Origin: Vespa crabro
Lineage: Eukaryota > Arthropoda > Insecta > Hymenoptera > Vespidae
Direction of reading: 5' to 3'
DNA: 64,000 nucleotides
Assembly (NCBI RefSeq): GCF_910589235.1
Contig: NC_060967.1
Location: 2,712,438 to 2,776,437 of the forward strand
A model generated the notes under the pieces. The model searched no databases and had not been told where the DNA came from. It saw only the letters and a program-made list of their open reading frames with translations. The number at the start of each line of letters is the position of its first letter. The stretch's first letter is position 1. A program made the translations under genes and the position numbers. Below are positions 12,003-24,900 of this stretch, piece by piece.

Positions 12003-13250
12003 TTCTCTCTCTCTCTCTTGTTTCGTGTTATCTTGTTTCTTTTTCTTCTTTTATTTTTCTTTCTTTTTTTCTTTCTTTTTTATGGCGGTTGGGACGCAAC
12101 TGGTGGTCCTCACATTTTCTATACACATTTTTCTATAACAAATAATGAAATTTATACTATTCATAACTAAACTAAATACTTTTAATAAATAGTTTATACA
12201 TTTACAATATTGAAAATATAAATTTTAATGTATCCTTTTATGTGATTTGATAAAAGAAATTTCGAACTTAAACTAAGATTTTTATATTAAAAATTCTTTC
12301 TCTTGAAAAATATATAACTAAAGAAAAATATCTTTAGAAAATATTTTTTTAATTATGTAGAAAAACTACGATAAAAGATAATGATAAAGATAAACATAAT
12401 AAAAATGTCATGAGAATTTTTATTGACAGGTAAAAAGGCAGTAGCACAAAATATTTCCATATACAAGGATATACATTTATATATATTAAAGTAATCTCTA
12501 AAAAATAGAATATTACCAGGATTAAATAACGAAAAGGGAATCAAAAGAAATGATACCATATATGTCACGATTTGGTTCAAATACGAATAAAATTAATTCT
12601 AAAGCAATCCGTGGCGCTGTATTAGAAAGGACGTTTCAAATTCGAAGGACCGACGTGTATTTGTATTATAAAACACACATTTTTATATACACATTCATCA
12701 AATAAACACGAATTTTAATGGGAAAAATAAAAGTTTGAAAATTACGAATAAAATACTATCTTGCAGTTTGCACTCGATGGATGAAAGAAAAATTATATAA
12801 AATAAGCAGATTAGTTATAGACTTTCGTTGGAAATATTACGATAATGAGTATTGTCAATTTTGTTAAGCACGATAGGAAATCGATTGGCCGCTGCGAATT
12901 TCGATCAATGGAATAACAACGAAGGATTAAACGAGACTGTTCAAAATTGCAAGTAGCACGATGGGTCACGATATCGACGAGTCTGTTACATGGGACATGC
13001 GCGTTATCGAATACGCAAAGCCTTGCTTCTAATTTTTCCCGCCATTTTCCTCCTCCTTCATCCCTACTCCTCCCATCGTAATACACTACTACTATTGCTA
13101 TCACTGCACGTAGCCAATACAAAAGCCTTTTCTCGTTCATTTATCGTTAGCCCTGTCGTTCGATCCGTCCACAAACACAACAGCCATTATCTGTTATATA
13201 TATAATATATATATATATATTATATATATATTATATATATATAGAATTAT
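11726..13250. other. Spacer between H2A.V and SPARC
   Basis: The half nearest H2A.V is GC-moderate up to about 11950, then a (CT)n/(CTTT)n tract at 11962-12080. The rest is AT-rich with (AT)n at about 13198-13246. No gene recognised. The SPARC 3' UTR should occupy the part nearest 13250. Confidence 0.5.
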
Positions 13251-13355
13251 TTATTGTAGATTGCTGTTGGCTTCGGCTAGTTCGTCACACTTTTCATCGA
13301 TGTCATCCTACAATTAATAAAATTAATAATGATTAATAAATTATTTAAATCATTA

Positions 13356-13405
<50 letters not shown>

Positions 13406-15164
13406 CATATATTGTATATAGATAACATTCATTTGTTACTTTTCTTTTAATTTTTCTTTAATCTCTCCAAGTTCTTCGAATAGGAATAATGTAAGAAACT
13501 TTCTTTTTCTCTTTTCCGAAGTGTCTCACAAGGATTTGTTCGGGATTAGGAACACCGAAATGGATTTTATCTTGTAGTAACTTTTAATTGATTAATTTAC
13601 TACTTGGATTTATCATGTGAAACGAGAAATCGATATATATATATATATGAAAAATTGTTATTGTATATAGAATAAAATTAATTCGTATATTAAGTTTTCT
13701 AATTGATTTAGTACTTAGTTTTTTTCTATCACCTACCTCATCCAATTGCAAACATTTGCCCCACTCAACCAAAGTGATCAAGTGATCATTATTGGCATCG
13801 CAAGAATCGAAGAAAGGTGCTATGCAATGTTCTAAGGCCATCAAAGGTGCTTTTATAGGAAAAAGTTCGTGTCTGGAAACTGCCCTATCATGTGGATGAC
13901 CATCGAGGTCACACCATTTCCAAATGGCTGCATTCGTCCAGCGCAGTGTCATGTTCGTTTCAGCTTCGCGTTGCATTTTTAAGTAATGCGATGGTAACTC
14001 TTGACGATCGGCTAGGTCACGCATTATGTTGAACAACCAGTCGCGCATACGCCTTGGGAAATCTGCCATGTCTTCTTCCTTACACATCTGAGTAGCAACG
14101 AGAAGTGCATGTGAGTAAGAGAAGATCGATACACCGAATATGCCATTCACGAGCAAGGAGATTCACACAAGAGATTGAAATTTATTTGGAATTACGTATA
14201 TATATATGTATATATATATATATAAAATCGATTTTATAATTGAATAGAACCGTTCGTTTTATATTTTCAATTAATAAATTTAAGACATACGAAATTATAA
14301 TTAATATGAGAATTTAATTATATCAAAAATGAATTGACAATAAATATAATACAGAATTTTGTTCATACTCACTGGCATTTGTTTGCATTCGCCATAGTAT
14401 TCGATATGAACATGGTTATAATCAGGCCCTCTGCACCTGGTATCACCAGTGTCACAGAAACAACGTGCTTGATAGACCTCACAATCGCTTCCAAAAGTTT
14501 TATTGTAATTTGTGCAGACCTTACGACGTGGATCGATTTCCTGATCGCAAATTTCGATGCAAACGCATTCGGCGGTACCATCTTCGGTTGACTAGAAATT
14601 ATTAAAAAATATTAGACATCTGTTCTAAGTCCTCATGTTCGTTTATCCTGATTGTTAATTAACTACGATTTTCAAACTGACCTTACAAACGCGTCCAGCA
14701 CCACAATGTTTATTCATACAAGGATCTACTTCGATCAAACGTTGTTTCTTCGATGCAAGCTCATTTCCAACATTTTCGAAAGAAACTTCAGCATCTTTGT
14801 TCTCATCTTCCGCTACCTCATCAGCTTCTAACATGTTCATTACTTCATCTTGAAAAGATGATTCGGTCGTTGTCGTCGTTCGATGTTTTCTTCGATGCTA
14901 GATATCATTGATAGAGATATTGATATTTATTATATATTTATATGTTAGGTACATATTTAAAAATTTATCCAATAATTAATGATCAAAATGATTAGTTAGA
15001 TAGAATATAATTTACGAATATTTTTTACGATATTTTCTAATTAAATTGAAATATATAGAAATAGGTCGACTTAAGATTTACCAACCTGTCGTGCAGACAC
15101 GTCTGTTACAAGAGCCACTAAAAGCAGCCCGAGGAAGAGCAGCTGCAGCCTCGTCGTCCGCATT
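13251..15164 (-). CDS. SPARC: SPARC (osteonectin/BM-40), secreted matricellular protein
   Basis: Secreted calcium-binding, collagen-binding glycoprotein of basement membranes. Exons (minus strand): 15086-15164, 14682-14897, 14373-14591, 13737-14087 and 13251-13307. Exon 1 encodes a start MRTTRLQLLFLGLL with signal-peptide character. Exon 2 is acidic and ends in DPCMNKHCGAGRVCK. Exon 3 is the cysteine-rich follistatin/Kazal part (CVCIEICDQE, CFCDTGDTRC). Exon 4 is the extracellular calcium domain (DFPRRMRDWLFNIMRDLADR) with an EF-hand (DANNDHLITLVEW). Exon 5 ends EKCDELAEANSNLQ. Exons 2-5 are in phase, but exon 1 is 79 nt and leaves the frame one base off: an A5 run at 15120-15124 would need to be A4 to join the signal peptide to exon 2. 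That is either an assembly indel or a real lesion. Expected length with the frame closed is about 306 aa, normal for insect SPARC. Confidence 0.93.
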
Positions 15165-16740
15165 GCGATCCCTGCGACAAACGATCGATCGATAAATGCG
15201 TACTTTAAAGTAAGTGTGTGCGTTTATGAGTTTTATTATTAAATGGCGCGCATACATTTAGTAGATTGAAATTAATCGAATATATTAACTTTTATTAATT
15301 AATGATTCAAACGCCATCTTGATATTATCAATTACGAGAGGCATTTGAAAAGTTTGCGATTTTTTTTTATTTCTTTCTTTGTATAAAGTAAAGTAAAAAA
15401 AAAAAAATCTAATTTAATGTATAAACATTCTAAAAGTAAATCGATTGTAAATAATATAAAAAATATATATATATGTATTTTGCTTTATTTTAATCAAAAT
15501 TTTGAAAATGACGAAATCTGTATAACCACTTAGAAACGTTATTTGAATTTTTGAATTTACCGCCTTTTACTATGACGATCATTTTCGAAAAGATACTTTC
15601 AAATAGATAGAATTCAAGGATCGAAGTTAACGATCATAACATTCTTTCGGTCAATATTATCAACGATAATAAATCTCTTATGGCTTTTGATAGGAGTAAC
15701 AAAGCGATAACCTAAATACTTGGAAATAATCATCTTGCGTATGTCTCCAATAAGAAAAAGTTATATATGACTTTAAAAAGACGATTCATGATCGACCTCT
15801 TTCGTTCCTTGTTTCACATACATGTTATTACGACATGCCTTCTTCTCGTTCCATACGTACATACATATATGTACATAGATACATATGTTTTAACTTCTAC
15901 GAAAGAACGAGGCGAGATCTATTTACGTATCGTCATCTCTCAGTTTATCGCAAGGGAAGAGTTAATGAGAAATCAAGGCCTCGATAAAACATTATTTCCT
16001 GTTAATTTAAAGTGAGAAAAAAAAAAAGTAGATCCATTTGATATTTCAACGAATTTTATTTATACGATTTGTGTGATCAAAATCAAAATTAATTAGACCT
16101 TTTTCACATTTTTCCAATACTTACTCTTTCACAATAATAATATTTTATTTTAGAAATATATTTTGAACTGATAAAAAAAAAGAAAAAGAAAAAGAAAAAA
16201 AGAGGACTCGGGGAAATTAAATAAAAAAACTTTCATCGCTTTGAACATTTTTCAATGATACACTTTCGACATTAATTAAATGATAACTTAAAACTTTATT
16301 TGCCTTCCTTTGATGTTCTTTTTAGGTAGGACGATACTTCGGTATTTATGATAACTGCACTCGAGAGATTGCGAAATTTTCATTTTCTTAATTAATAACC
16401 GAGGGAGAGAGAGAGAGACAGAGAAAGAGAAAGAGAAAGAGAGAGAGAGAGAGAGAGAGGAAAATATTATAACTAAAAGATAATGAATTGTTCAGCAGAA
16501 CATCTCTTATTTTTTGTTTTTCTTCCCTTTCATAATACAAAGTTTCATTTTCTCGAGAAATATATATATATATATATATATATCTCAAAAAGGAGATTAG
16601 GCTATCACTGTGAACATTTGGTTGCGTTAGGTAAAAAGAATCTCGTCAACTCTTTTATCTATTTTCTTTCATCTTATTTCTATTGACCTAATCTCGTTAA
16701 ATAAAACGCCAACGTACCAAAGAAAAAAAAGTAAAATTAT
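15165..16740. other. SPARC upstream/5' intron region
   Basis: AT-rich with no coding exon seen. Probably contains the intron between a 5' UTR exon and the SPARC start exon. Simple repeats include (GA)n at 16404-16458 and (AT)n at 16560-16583. A weak pair of inverted segments near 15336-15365 and 15575-15602 (TTTGAAAAGT against ACTTTCAAA) may be a decayed small transposon. Confidence 0.4.
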
Positions 16741-16799
16741 TTGCAACTCGTACGTGCTCCATTTTCGTTTTATTCCGCCTACGTGTAGGTTAATGTTAT

Positions 16800-17040
16800 A
16801 ATCTTATTCCGTGGGTGGTTTTGAACGAATCGTTTCGTGTAGCTCGTGAATGTTCGTGAGTAAGTATGTACACACCAGAAAAGTATTCGCGGAGTAACAC
16901 CAGAGTTCTGACCGAAGAACCATCGGGAGAAGCCAGTTGACACGCAAACTTCGTATAAATGCGCGCCGGCGTAATAATATCACTGCCAATTGGTGACGAG
17001 AGAGGAGAAGGGCGCTACTTTTTTTTCTCGTAAAAGTTGT
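16800..17040 (-). promoter_or_regulatory. Possible SPARC promoter / first UTR exon
   Basis: A GC-richer island in AT-rich surroundings. Read on the minus strand it has GCGCGC, a TATA-like CATTTATACG near 16967-16958, then about 100 bp with two GT dinucleotides that could serve as donors. It is the nearest promoter-like island upstream of the SPARC start exon. The assignment to SPARC is inference from position only. Confidence 0.3.
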
Positions 17041-17071
17041 GTGCATGTGTATATATATTTATATATATATA

Positions 17072-17114
<43 letters not shown>

Positions 17115-17970
17115 GAACACATATTTCAAATCTTTTTCATGTTTTTTGTGAGGATCTTTGATACTAAATAATAAAATAAAAAAAAATAAAAAAATATCTA
17201 TTCCATCAAATCACCTAACTATAAAATTTGCATTGCATAATAATTCATATGTTGATATGAAATAATAGCATGCATTTTCTTTCTTTTCTTTCTTTCTTCT
17301 TTCTTATTCTTTCTTTTTTTTTTTTTTTGTTTTTTATTAATTAATCTTGTAAACAAAAAACATCCATCTTTTTTTCCTAAAATATTTATTGTTATGAGTA
17401 ACAATATTATCGTTATTTATTTATTATCCTAATCAAAAAGAAATTCTCTTTTGTTCTTTAATCCTACAATATGTTCGCATACGTAAATGTAATAATAGTA
17501 TGTAATCAAAGAAATGTTCCAAAGAAATGGGAAAAGAAATGAAAATGTAAAAGACGATTTAAATAACAACGACATGAGAAACACAAAATTATTTCAAAGA
17601 ATAAAATTATTTCAATCGTTACAAAATAGTATTTCATTATTTTTCTCCAAATTCGAGTATTATTTATATTGGATCAAACGACAAAGATTTTTAAGAAGGA
17701 TGTCGAATATCCGTTTGCAAGAAGTTATGATTACATTCGCGCCTACGAGAATGAGATAACTTTTAAAAATGGATGATTACTTTATTACGATGAAAATAAA
17801 AGAGAAAGATAGATAAATGTATTTAGAGAGAGAGAGAAACAAAGAGCAAAACATTCGTTTTTGTTTTCTTTTTTTTTTTTTTTTTAAGTATGTATAAACA
17901 ATTTCGTTTTATCATTTTTAAAATAATAGGAAAATATATAATAAATGCACATGTAGATGCATTTGTAACT

Positions 17971-18010
<40 letters not shown>

Positions 18011-18065
18011 CGCATATTAATCAATATTACAATAAAAAGAAAAATTAATTATAATAATTAAAACT

Positions 18066-18121
18066 TTTATATATATATATGTATATATATATTATATATA
18101 TATACATATATATAATAATTT

Positions 18122-18178
<57 letters not shown>
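18066..18178. repeat. (AT)n microsatellite block
   Basis: Two (AT)n-rich segments with occasional GT or CA interruptions, more than 100 bp in all. Confidence 0.9.
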
Positions 18179-18180
<2 letters not shown>

Positions 18181-18689
18181 TGTCTGTAAAAATTATAAGT
18201 AGAAAGAAAAGTGATATTTTTGACCGAATATATGTACGTACCTGAAACGATCAAATTTTTTTTTTCTCTCTTTCTACTTCCTTTCAATGATTTATTTTGA
18301 CGATACGAACGGAGAAGTAACAGCCCTGCAAATCGGTCGCTGGACCGGTACTGACTGCAGCCTGGAAACGGTCGAGAAACCAAACGAAACGAGATGATCT
18401 CATCGCCCCCCTCTCACGCTCTCTTTCTCCATCTTTCTCTCTCCCATTTATTCTCTCTCTTCCTACACCCCCGTTTGATCATCCTGCCACATGGCGATTC
18501 GTCGTGCTAGCTATCGTTTCATGCCTTTAAACGTTTCAGTATCCTCACTTTTTCATTACGCAATAACGAGAATACGTACATGTGAATTTAAGAAAAGAAA
18601 GTTATAAAAGCATGATTTCTTTTGATCCCATAAATAACAAATCCTGATTGAAATGAAAAAATTATACAATTTAGTAGAATATTCTTGCC

Positions 18690-18812
18690 CACTTTTTCTG
18701 TCTCTCTTTCTCTCTTTCATTCTCACTCTTTCTCTCTCTCTCTTTCTCTCTCACTCTCTCTCTCTTTCTCTTTCTCTCTATCTCTCTTTCTCTCTCACTC
18801 TATCTCTCTCTT
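18690..18812. repeat. Imperfect (CT)n/(CTTT)n tract
   Basis: Pyrimidine-only strand of about 120 bp built from CT, CTTT and CACT units. Confidence 0.85.
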
Positions 18813-18953
18813 GTTCGCAATAAAAACGAGAAACGTTAGTTGAGAATTGAAAATGATTCTACGAAGTAATACGTCAATGATTCACAAAATTTCTATGGAG
18901 ATTATTATCTCATCGGAGACACGATAATTAAATATTACAAAGGTACACTCATA

Positions 18954-19139
18954 GCGTGCCACCTTTTTGTAAATTATTCTTTCCTATTAAAAAATTCAAA
19001 TTATGAACGAGACAAAAATTTTCCCGCAAAACGAGCATTCTATAAGTATTACACGATACCCAAAGAGATGGCACGCTAATACGTGCCACCTCTTGGCGTA
19101 TTATGTTATCCTATTAAAAAATTCAAATTATGAACAAAT
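18954..19139. repeat. Two-copy direct repeat next to the 61-bp array
   Basis: A block beginning CGTGCCACCT and ending CAAATTATGAAC occurs at 18954-19012 and again at 19081-19139, offset 127 bp. The last 26 bases of the core (from CCTATTAAAAAATTC) are identical in both. It lies immediately left of the 61-bp tandem array and may be a decayed longer tandem repeat. Confidence 0.75.
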
Positions 19140-19204
19140 CTAGTTTTATGTTACGGTCATATAATGACAATATATGTGAAAAATATAATATATAACAATA
19201 TTTG

Positions 19205-19735
19205 TTTCTATATCCCTACCGACATCTAGCGTAGTTACCTGTACTAAATAATTAATAAACTTTTTAATACCTCTGTCGCCATCTAGCGTGAGGACTGGTA
19301 CTAAATAATTATTATAAGAAAACTTTTATACCCCTGGCGTCATCTAGCATGAGGACCGGATACTAAATAATTATTTTAAAAAACCTTTATACTTCTTGCG
19401 CCATCTAGCATGAGGATCAGGTACTAAATAATTATCTTAAGAAACCTTCATACTTTTGGCGCCATCTAGCATGAGGATCAGGTACTACATAATTATCTTA
19501 AGAAACCTTTATACTTCTTGCGCCATCTAGCATGAGGATCAGGTACTAAATAATTATCTTAAGAAACCTTTATACTCCTGGCGCCATCTAGCATGAGGAC
19601 CAGGTACTAAATAATTACCTTAAGAAACTTTATACTTCTGGCGCCATCTAGCATGAGGACCATGTATTAAATAATTATTTTAAGAAACCTTTATACTTTT
19701 GGCGCCATCTAGCGTTGCAGTCGAAACTATATTTT
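19205..19735. repeat. Nine-unit 61-bp tandem array with CTCF-core-like motif
   Basis: The CATCTAG core recurs at about 19223, 19280, 19341, 19402, 19463, 19524, 19585, 19645 and 19706, so spacing is 57, 61, 61, 61, 61, 61, 60 and 61 bp. Each unit reads roughly GGCGCCATCTAGCATGAGGA, then CAGGTACTAAATAATTATC, then TTAAGAAACCTTTATACTT. On the minus strand the core is CTAGATGGCGC, which fits all eleven positions of the conserved CTCF core SYAGRKGGCRS. Units 4-9 match fully; units 1-3 carry one or more substitutions. All copies point the same way. The array sits between the divergent SPARC and BTAF1 genes. It is not a CRISPR: the whole unit repeats and there are no unique spacers. Confidence 0.9.
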
Positions 19736-21901
19736 CCCGCCTTTTTATACAACTACCTCCACTATTCTCATGTGCTCCTGTTACAAATCGCGCATTTTTG
19801 CAACGATATGACGACCGATTATAAGCACCCATGAATATATATATATATTATCCATATATATTGTATACTATCTACATAATACTTAGAAAAATACATTATA
19901 TTCGATAATTATATAAATATTTATTTTATCATGTAAGAATAGATTTAATATAATATAACTTAACGTAATATATATATATGTATATATAATATATAATATA
20001 TGTATATATATATATTATGTATATGTATATATAATATATGTATATATATATATATATATACAAAAAATATATATATATATAACAAAAGTATAATATAATA
20101 CAAATATATATTATTACAAAATGTTTTAAAAAATTGTAAAACCAATTTTACATATAAATTAATTCTTATAAAACATTATCCAAATAAATATTTCTATTTT
20201 ATAATTGTATAAATTATTTTTAGATTTTGCTTGATCCTTTTGATAATGCTTTAGCATTCTATGCATATACGAAATTAATGTATGATGATCTCTCAGTGTT
20301 TCCATTCTTTTGATAACAATTTAAATCTCCTTCATATTTCCTAAAGTAATCGTATAGATGATTTCTAATTGTTAGCATTATTTTAACAGTTTAAGTTGTT
20401 GACTTTCTCTATACTGCAAGAATAATTATAAGGATTATTTCCAATTATATTCATCCTTTTAATAGTATTTAAAAATTCTTTATGTATTTAAAAATAATAT
20501 ATAATAAGATGAAGTGACTGCATATGAATTTTTCCAAGAATAAAGTTTGTTCATGTATAACTAATCCTTTTGACTCATTTTAAGAGAAATATAATTTGCA
20601 TATGTATTTCCATCTTCTTTTAATTAAATCTGCTTCTATCTGTATCACATATAAATCTTATTAACATTTAATAAAACTTTACTATATAACACAAATACAG
20701 AAGGATAAGATGATTGGTAAAAATTGAAACTGAACTATATGAAGAAAGGGAACCTTCACTGCAAAGAATTTATAGTCTTTTACTCATTTATAATCAAACT
20801 ATTCAGTCTATAATATTTGAAATATACTTTAATTATAGAATATTATGCGATCTTTTTTTTTTATACATATACATATATATATCAATTTCTTAGAAATATT
20901 ATTTTCAAGGCCTAGACTTGAAAGAAATCAATGATATTTCATTATTTATTGCAACTGATTAAAATTCGAAAAATAGAAAGTTTTATTAAGTTAATACGTA
21001 CCTGGTAGCACTTCAACGCACTATGTTGAAATTAAAACGTTGATTGGTAGATTATCATACGATTCATCGTATATCCGCCAATAGGAGCAAAATCAAGGGA
21101 CAAAACTCAGGTTCACCAGCAATATGGCTGTCAGTATAAATTTGATGCCTGTAACATGCGTTTCTCTCTGAAAAATTTGGCAAATGGACTCTCTTTTCGT
21201 AAATTTTCTTTAAATGCGCAATGTGATGTAACTTTCGAAGAATTGAATAAATGGGAAACAGCGATGAGGGTTGCTTGAAATCTACGACAGAAGATTATTG
21301 TATTTTATAATAGGTATACTTATACTCCTTTCCTATTTACATATTTACGTGTCCATATTGCGCCTTTTTCAAGACATTTCATAATACTTTGGGATATTAA
21401 TTATCTATAGAGAATATTACACTTATGATTTTACCTACTCCCCTATATATTTTTTATTAGCGTGATATTTCATTATCAATGAAATTTTTAAAGCGTCTTG
21501 TATGTTCAGTTCGTATATGTGTATGTATGTGTATAGTCTCCACCCCAGTATTAAAATTAATTCTTTCATTGAATATTTATTTCAACATGTCAATATTGCA
21601 CTCTCTCATATGTCATTTATTCTCTATTGTTTTCCATGAATTAAATACAACTGTCTTGTTATAATCATATAATAACTGTTCGGATAAAATATATAACATT
21701 GTTATGCATTTTGTGAACTATGTATACTCAAAGGAAAAATGGAGAATATAATGTCTTACTCAAATAAAATATTTTAATTGAATGAATATTATAAAAAAAG
21801 AAAAAAAAAGAAAAAAAAATAAAAAAAATAAAAATATAAAAACATTGTTTTTTTTTATCATTACAGGTATCTTAGTTGGTTTTTATTTATAATATATAAT
21901 C
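19736..21901. other. BTAF1 upstream region
   Basis: AT-rich, with (AT)n at about 19970-20092. A more balanced segment at 21000-21260 contains inverted CCAAT-type motifs (GATTGG, CCGCCAATAGG) and an ATACGA/TCGTAT hairpin, and is the likely BTAF1 promoter. No other gene recognised. Confidence 0.45.
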
Positions 21902-24900
21902 ATGACATCAAGGTAATATATATGACATTTAAAATTGATTACCTATTTAAATATTTTATATTTATAGGAATAATAATTTAAATTCTCTCTGTTAATTTTT
22001 AATGTTTCATATTATCTTAGGTTGGACAGATTATTTATATTATTAGAAACTGGCACAAATGCAGTGACTAAAAGAGCAGCAGCTCAGCAACTTGGAGAAG
22101 CACAAAGATTACATCCTCATGATCTTCATCATCTATTAGCACGAGTTTGTACTCTTTTGAAATCTCCACAATGGGACACAAGGATTTCAGCTGCGCATGC
22201 AGTGCAAGCTATACTTACTCAGGTTCCTCCTTGGAATCCAGAACCGGTAGAAAACAAATCATGCCAGGGTATTTTTTTTTTACTGCTATTTTTATCTATG
22301 TTAATACCTACTTCTGTTCACATCATTTTATATTATTTTTACTATGTACTATTATTCTACAGATGAATCAAACACAGAAAAACAACGTACAGTCAGTAAT
22401 AAACTGACTTTAGAAAGTTTTGACATGGAAAAAATCCTAGCTCGTAGTTCTCATTTGACTGGTTCAGAAGGCAGTGAATATGATTTAATTGTACCGGAGG
22501 GTGAACAAGTTAATATTCCGAATCAAGATAAAAAAATTGCTGACAAATTAGGTTTACATCCACGATTAATGGGTATCGATACATCAGAACTATTTACTTC
22601 TGATGATCTTTTACCTGCGATATGTTCTCCAGTGTCTGAAGTAACATCTCCTAAAATACCAATTGAAGAAACATTAAAACAACCAGGTGGACTTAGCAGA
22701 AGAGAAATGAATAGAGCAAGACGCAAGGTATTCTTATCATATGAATTGTGTGTTATATTATTCTTCTTCGTATTATTAAAAAGTAAATAAAGAATTATTA
22801 AAAGATATCATTTATTTTTATTTATAGGCACGACAGACAGTATCTAAACGATCACGAGAGACTGATGATCCTCCGGATAATGTAACGATATCAGATACAG
22901 TAGTAAATAATAGTGGAGATATATTAAATAAAAAATTTAAATTAGAGGAAACGATCTCATCGAATACAGGATCTCTTGGCAGTGTATCAAACGAAATTGT
23001 AAATGGTGTGCCAGATGGAACTGGTTCTTGGCCAGATTCTGTAATTGACTGGCCCTTAGAATCATTTGCAGAAAATCTTTGTCAAGATTTATTTAGTCAA
23101 AAGTGGGAAGTACGTCATGGTGCAGCGACTGCTTTGCGAGAGCTTGTACGTCTTCATGGAAAAGGTAATTATTACATGTTTCTTTACTAATTAAAAAAAA
23201 AAAATTCTTATATTTATAGTATAATATATATTATACATCTTTATATTAATATAGGTGCAGGAAAATTTCGTGATCAAACTATAGAAGAAATGAAAGAAAG
23301 CCATTATCAGTGGGTGATTGATGCAGCCTTAAGGCTTTTATGTGTACTAGGTCTTGATCGTTTTGGTGACTTCGTATCGGATCAAGTTGTTGCTCCTGTC
23401 AGAGAAACTTGTGCACAAGCACTTGGTTCTCTCTTATTGTTAATACCAAAAGATAAAGATGACAAAGTTAATAATAACGGTATTATGGGAATACTTTCTA
23501 TCGTATTGAAGCTTTTAGGATACGATGAATGGGAAGCTAGACATGGTGCTCTGTTAGCATTGAAATATTTACTGGCTGTACGTGATGATCTATTAGATGA
23601 AGTATTACTAAAAGTATTTCCTGCTATTATGCAAGGTCTTTCCGATCCGGTAGACGATGTAGGTGCCGCTGCAGCAAGTGCTCTCATACCAGTAGCATCT
23701 GCTTTACCAAGATTATTAAAGCCTCCAGAATTGGAAGCAATAGTAACGCGACTTTGGCAATTATTGCGTGAACAGGATGAACTGGCAGCTGCATGCAACA
23801 GTTTTATGGGTCTGTTAGCTGCTATACTTTCGTTACCAGCTGCACGTGCTTCTATTACACCTCAACCATTATCACAGGTAGTACTCGTTATTGGCATAGT
23901 TTTTATAAAATATTCTTATTATCAGCAATACTCTCATAGAATTTATCAATGATATCGTATTAACTTATGTATATTTTTATAGGTATTACCAAGATTATGG
24001 CCTTTTCTTAGCCATTCAAGTTCAAGCGTACGTAAAGCTACTTTACAAACATTACAAACATTGACTGGAGATGATGGTAATCTAAGCGAAGATAAAAAAG
24101 AAAGATGGGGTATAGGCGGTGGAATCATATTACAAGAAGCTTTACGTCATGTCTTTCAACGTGTCTTAATCGAACACGTTACCTCAATCCAAGACGTAGC
24201 CGTATGTGTTTGGGAAAATCTAGTCATACAAAGTGATCTTGAACTTCTACTGCATGCAGCTTGTCCCTTAGTTAGCACATGGCTTTGCCTAACTATGCAA
24301 CCAGAGCATGTGCCATTTAATCCAAATTTATTAGTGACTGTGGCTTCTCCTGGCAAGGGGACAAAAAGTAACCATCAAATAGGTAACTGTGATGGACAAT
24401 CGGACTGTAGTAGCAACGGTGGAAGCAATAGTATTAGTGGCAGTGTAAAATCTTCTACAGAGCTAAAAGTATATATTGGCGGAATTGAAACTGTAGCGCA
24501 AAATCTCAGACACGCTAACGTAGTACAAGCACGTTGCAAAGCAGCACGGATGCTTGGACTTTTATCTCACTATATAGTTCAACCAGCACCAGGCGTCATT
24601 TATACGCCAGACATTCCTAGTCCAGCTGTATGTTATGCTAAAGTATTATTGGCACATCTTAATTCACGATCAGCGTTACAGCGGACAGTTGCAGGTCTTA
24701 CTATGTCTCATTGGGCTGTCGTTGAAGAATCTAATCCACCTGTAATACCCGACATACTTAAGTATGAAAATCAAATTTCATAAGTTTTCGTCAGAATTGA
24801 ACGTAATAATTAATAATAAAGACAATGATATTATTTTTTCTTAAAGGGATAGACTATTGCAATGTTTAACCGAATGTATATATTACGATGAAATTGCTAC

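Larger units (their letters stand above)
17041..18953. other. Intergenic, simple repeats
   Basis: Contains (AT)n at 17051-17111, poly-T near 17312-17328, (AT)n at 17973-18006 and 18066-18178, and an imperfect (CT)n/(CTTT)n tract at 18690-18812. A small GC-richer patch at 18300-18400 has no recognisable product. No gene supported. Confidence 0.6.

Noticed and set aside
14334..14591. 85-aa plus-strand frame
   Set aside because: Antisense shadow of SPARC exon 3.
15336..15602. Possible mariner-derived MITE
   Set aside because: The inverted segments (TTTGAAAAGT / ACTTTCAAA) are short and imperfect and no target duplication is evident, so I did not list it as an element.
19205..19735. CRISPR-like array
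   Set aside because: The whole 61-bp unit repeats with no unique spacers, and the context is a eukaryotic genome; it is a tandem satellite.
23382..23798. 138-aa minus-strand frame
   Set aside because: Antisense shadow of BTAF1 exon 5.
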